From the NCBI GenBank assembly GCA_020249285.1, contig JADCFX010000011.1, positions 1 to 64,000 on the forward strand: 64,000 nucleotides of DNA, in the 5' to 3' direction. This DNA comes from Roseomonas sp. GTDB taxonomy: Bacteria > Pseudomonadota > Alphaproteobacteria > Acetobacterales > Acetobacteraceae. The translations under genes were made by a program, and so were the position numbers. The stretch's first letter is position 1. Every line of letters starts with the position of its first letter. The notes beneath the pieces are model-generated. The model saw nothing but the letters and a program-made list of their open reading frames with translations. It ran no database searches and was not told where the DNA came from. This document shows, in pieces, positions 63,790-64,000 of the stretch.

Positions 63790-64000
63790 TCACTCAGCCG
63801 CTTGCGCGGAAGCCTGCCCCTGCACGGTGAAGAAACTCGCGGATTTCGGTTGTTGCGGCAATTCCACGCGCGTTTCAGTAATCCGCGCAAAGCGCGCCGG
63901 CTTGCCGCGAATAACCTCACCCTCATGCGTGCTCGGCATCGGGTTGCGCGCCAGCGGCACGGCATCGGCGGCGGTATAGACGCAAATATAAAGCCCGCGC
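63790..64000 (-). CDS. C-terminus of an unrecognised protein (partial)
   Basis: The last 70 residues of a minus-strand gene are present (GLYICVYTAADAVPLARNPM, HEGEVIRGKPARFARITETRVELPQ, ending QASAQAAE-stop). The frame is coherent and GC-rich like the core genome, with beta-strand-rich sequence and an Ala/Gln-rich end. I do not recognise the family; the window edge removes the N-terminus. It is convergent with the island and shares the terminator at 63743. Confidence 0.6.
   Translation of the reverse strand, partial: RGLYICVYTAADAVPLARNPMPSTHEGEVIRGKPARFARITETRVELPQQPKSASFFTVQGQASAQAAE

Noticed and set aside
1..64000. tRNA, rRNA or prophage integrase genes
   Set aside because: No cloverleaf-like or rRNA sequence and no tyrosine/serine recombinase motif were recognised by eye, including at the margins of the AT-rich island.

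Overview
The window is a 64 kb piece of a GC-rich alphaproteobacterial chromosome. Gene content points to a Rhodospirillales/Acetobacteraceae-type aerobe (Roseomonas-like): coq7, a COX15-type heme A synthase, a phasin, ChpT, many Bug-type and oligopeptide solute receptors, and tricarballylate genes. This placement is inferred from gene content, not from a search. Genes are tightly packed, with many 4-bp stop/start overlaps.

Layout. 0-2.2 kb: end of hbd and etfBA (acyl-CoA oxidation electron transfer). 2.3-2.6 kb: five tandem 55-bp hairpin repeats. 2.6-7.9 kb: HIG1 protein, MFS transporter, MscS channel, lipoprotein, CBS-BON protein. 8.1-11.1 kb: acpP-fabF-mltG and rpmB. 11.1-14.0 kb: a foreign-looking block with a TylF-type methyltransferase and a dead IS1380-family transposase. 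14.0-21.3 kb: ATM1-type ABC exporter, Nudix, tcuAB, coq7, DMT transporter. 21.3-26.5 kb: gcvT-gcvH-gcvP-nudix-DMT operon behind a tandem glycine riboswitch. 26.6-33.2 kb: degenerate muramidase-like protein, winged-helix/TPR regulator, TVP38 protein, glycosyltransferase, ctaA, tldD. 33.3-39.4 kb: cheA-W-Y-B-R operon with chpT just upstream. 39.4-44.8 kb: DUF3553, TauE, moaA, nitrilase, nadK, MFS. 44.8-52.1 kb: a complete oligopeptide ABC operon plus a second divergent receptor gene. 52-58.3 kb: transporter, Bug receptor with hydroxyacid dehydrogenase, MraY/WecA-type transferase, DD-carboxypeptidase, phasin. 58.5-61.4 kb: clpS-clpA. 61.4-63.7 kb: an AT-rich two-gene island. The last 210 bases hold the C-terminus of an unrecognised protein.

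Two things stand out. First, the AT-rich island (a P-loop ATPase plus a small membrane protein) is bounded by two imperfect copies of the clpA 3' end with its terminator. This suggests insertion at the clpA tail and a candidate undescribed two-gene system, possibly defensive. Second, a dispersed hairpin repeat family occurs at five loci; its stems show compensatory base changes, and it has expanded into a 5-unit tandem array beside etfBA.

No tRNA, rRNA or CRISPR array was seen.
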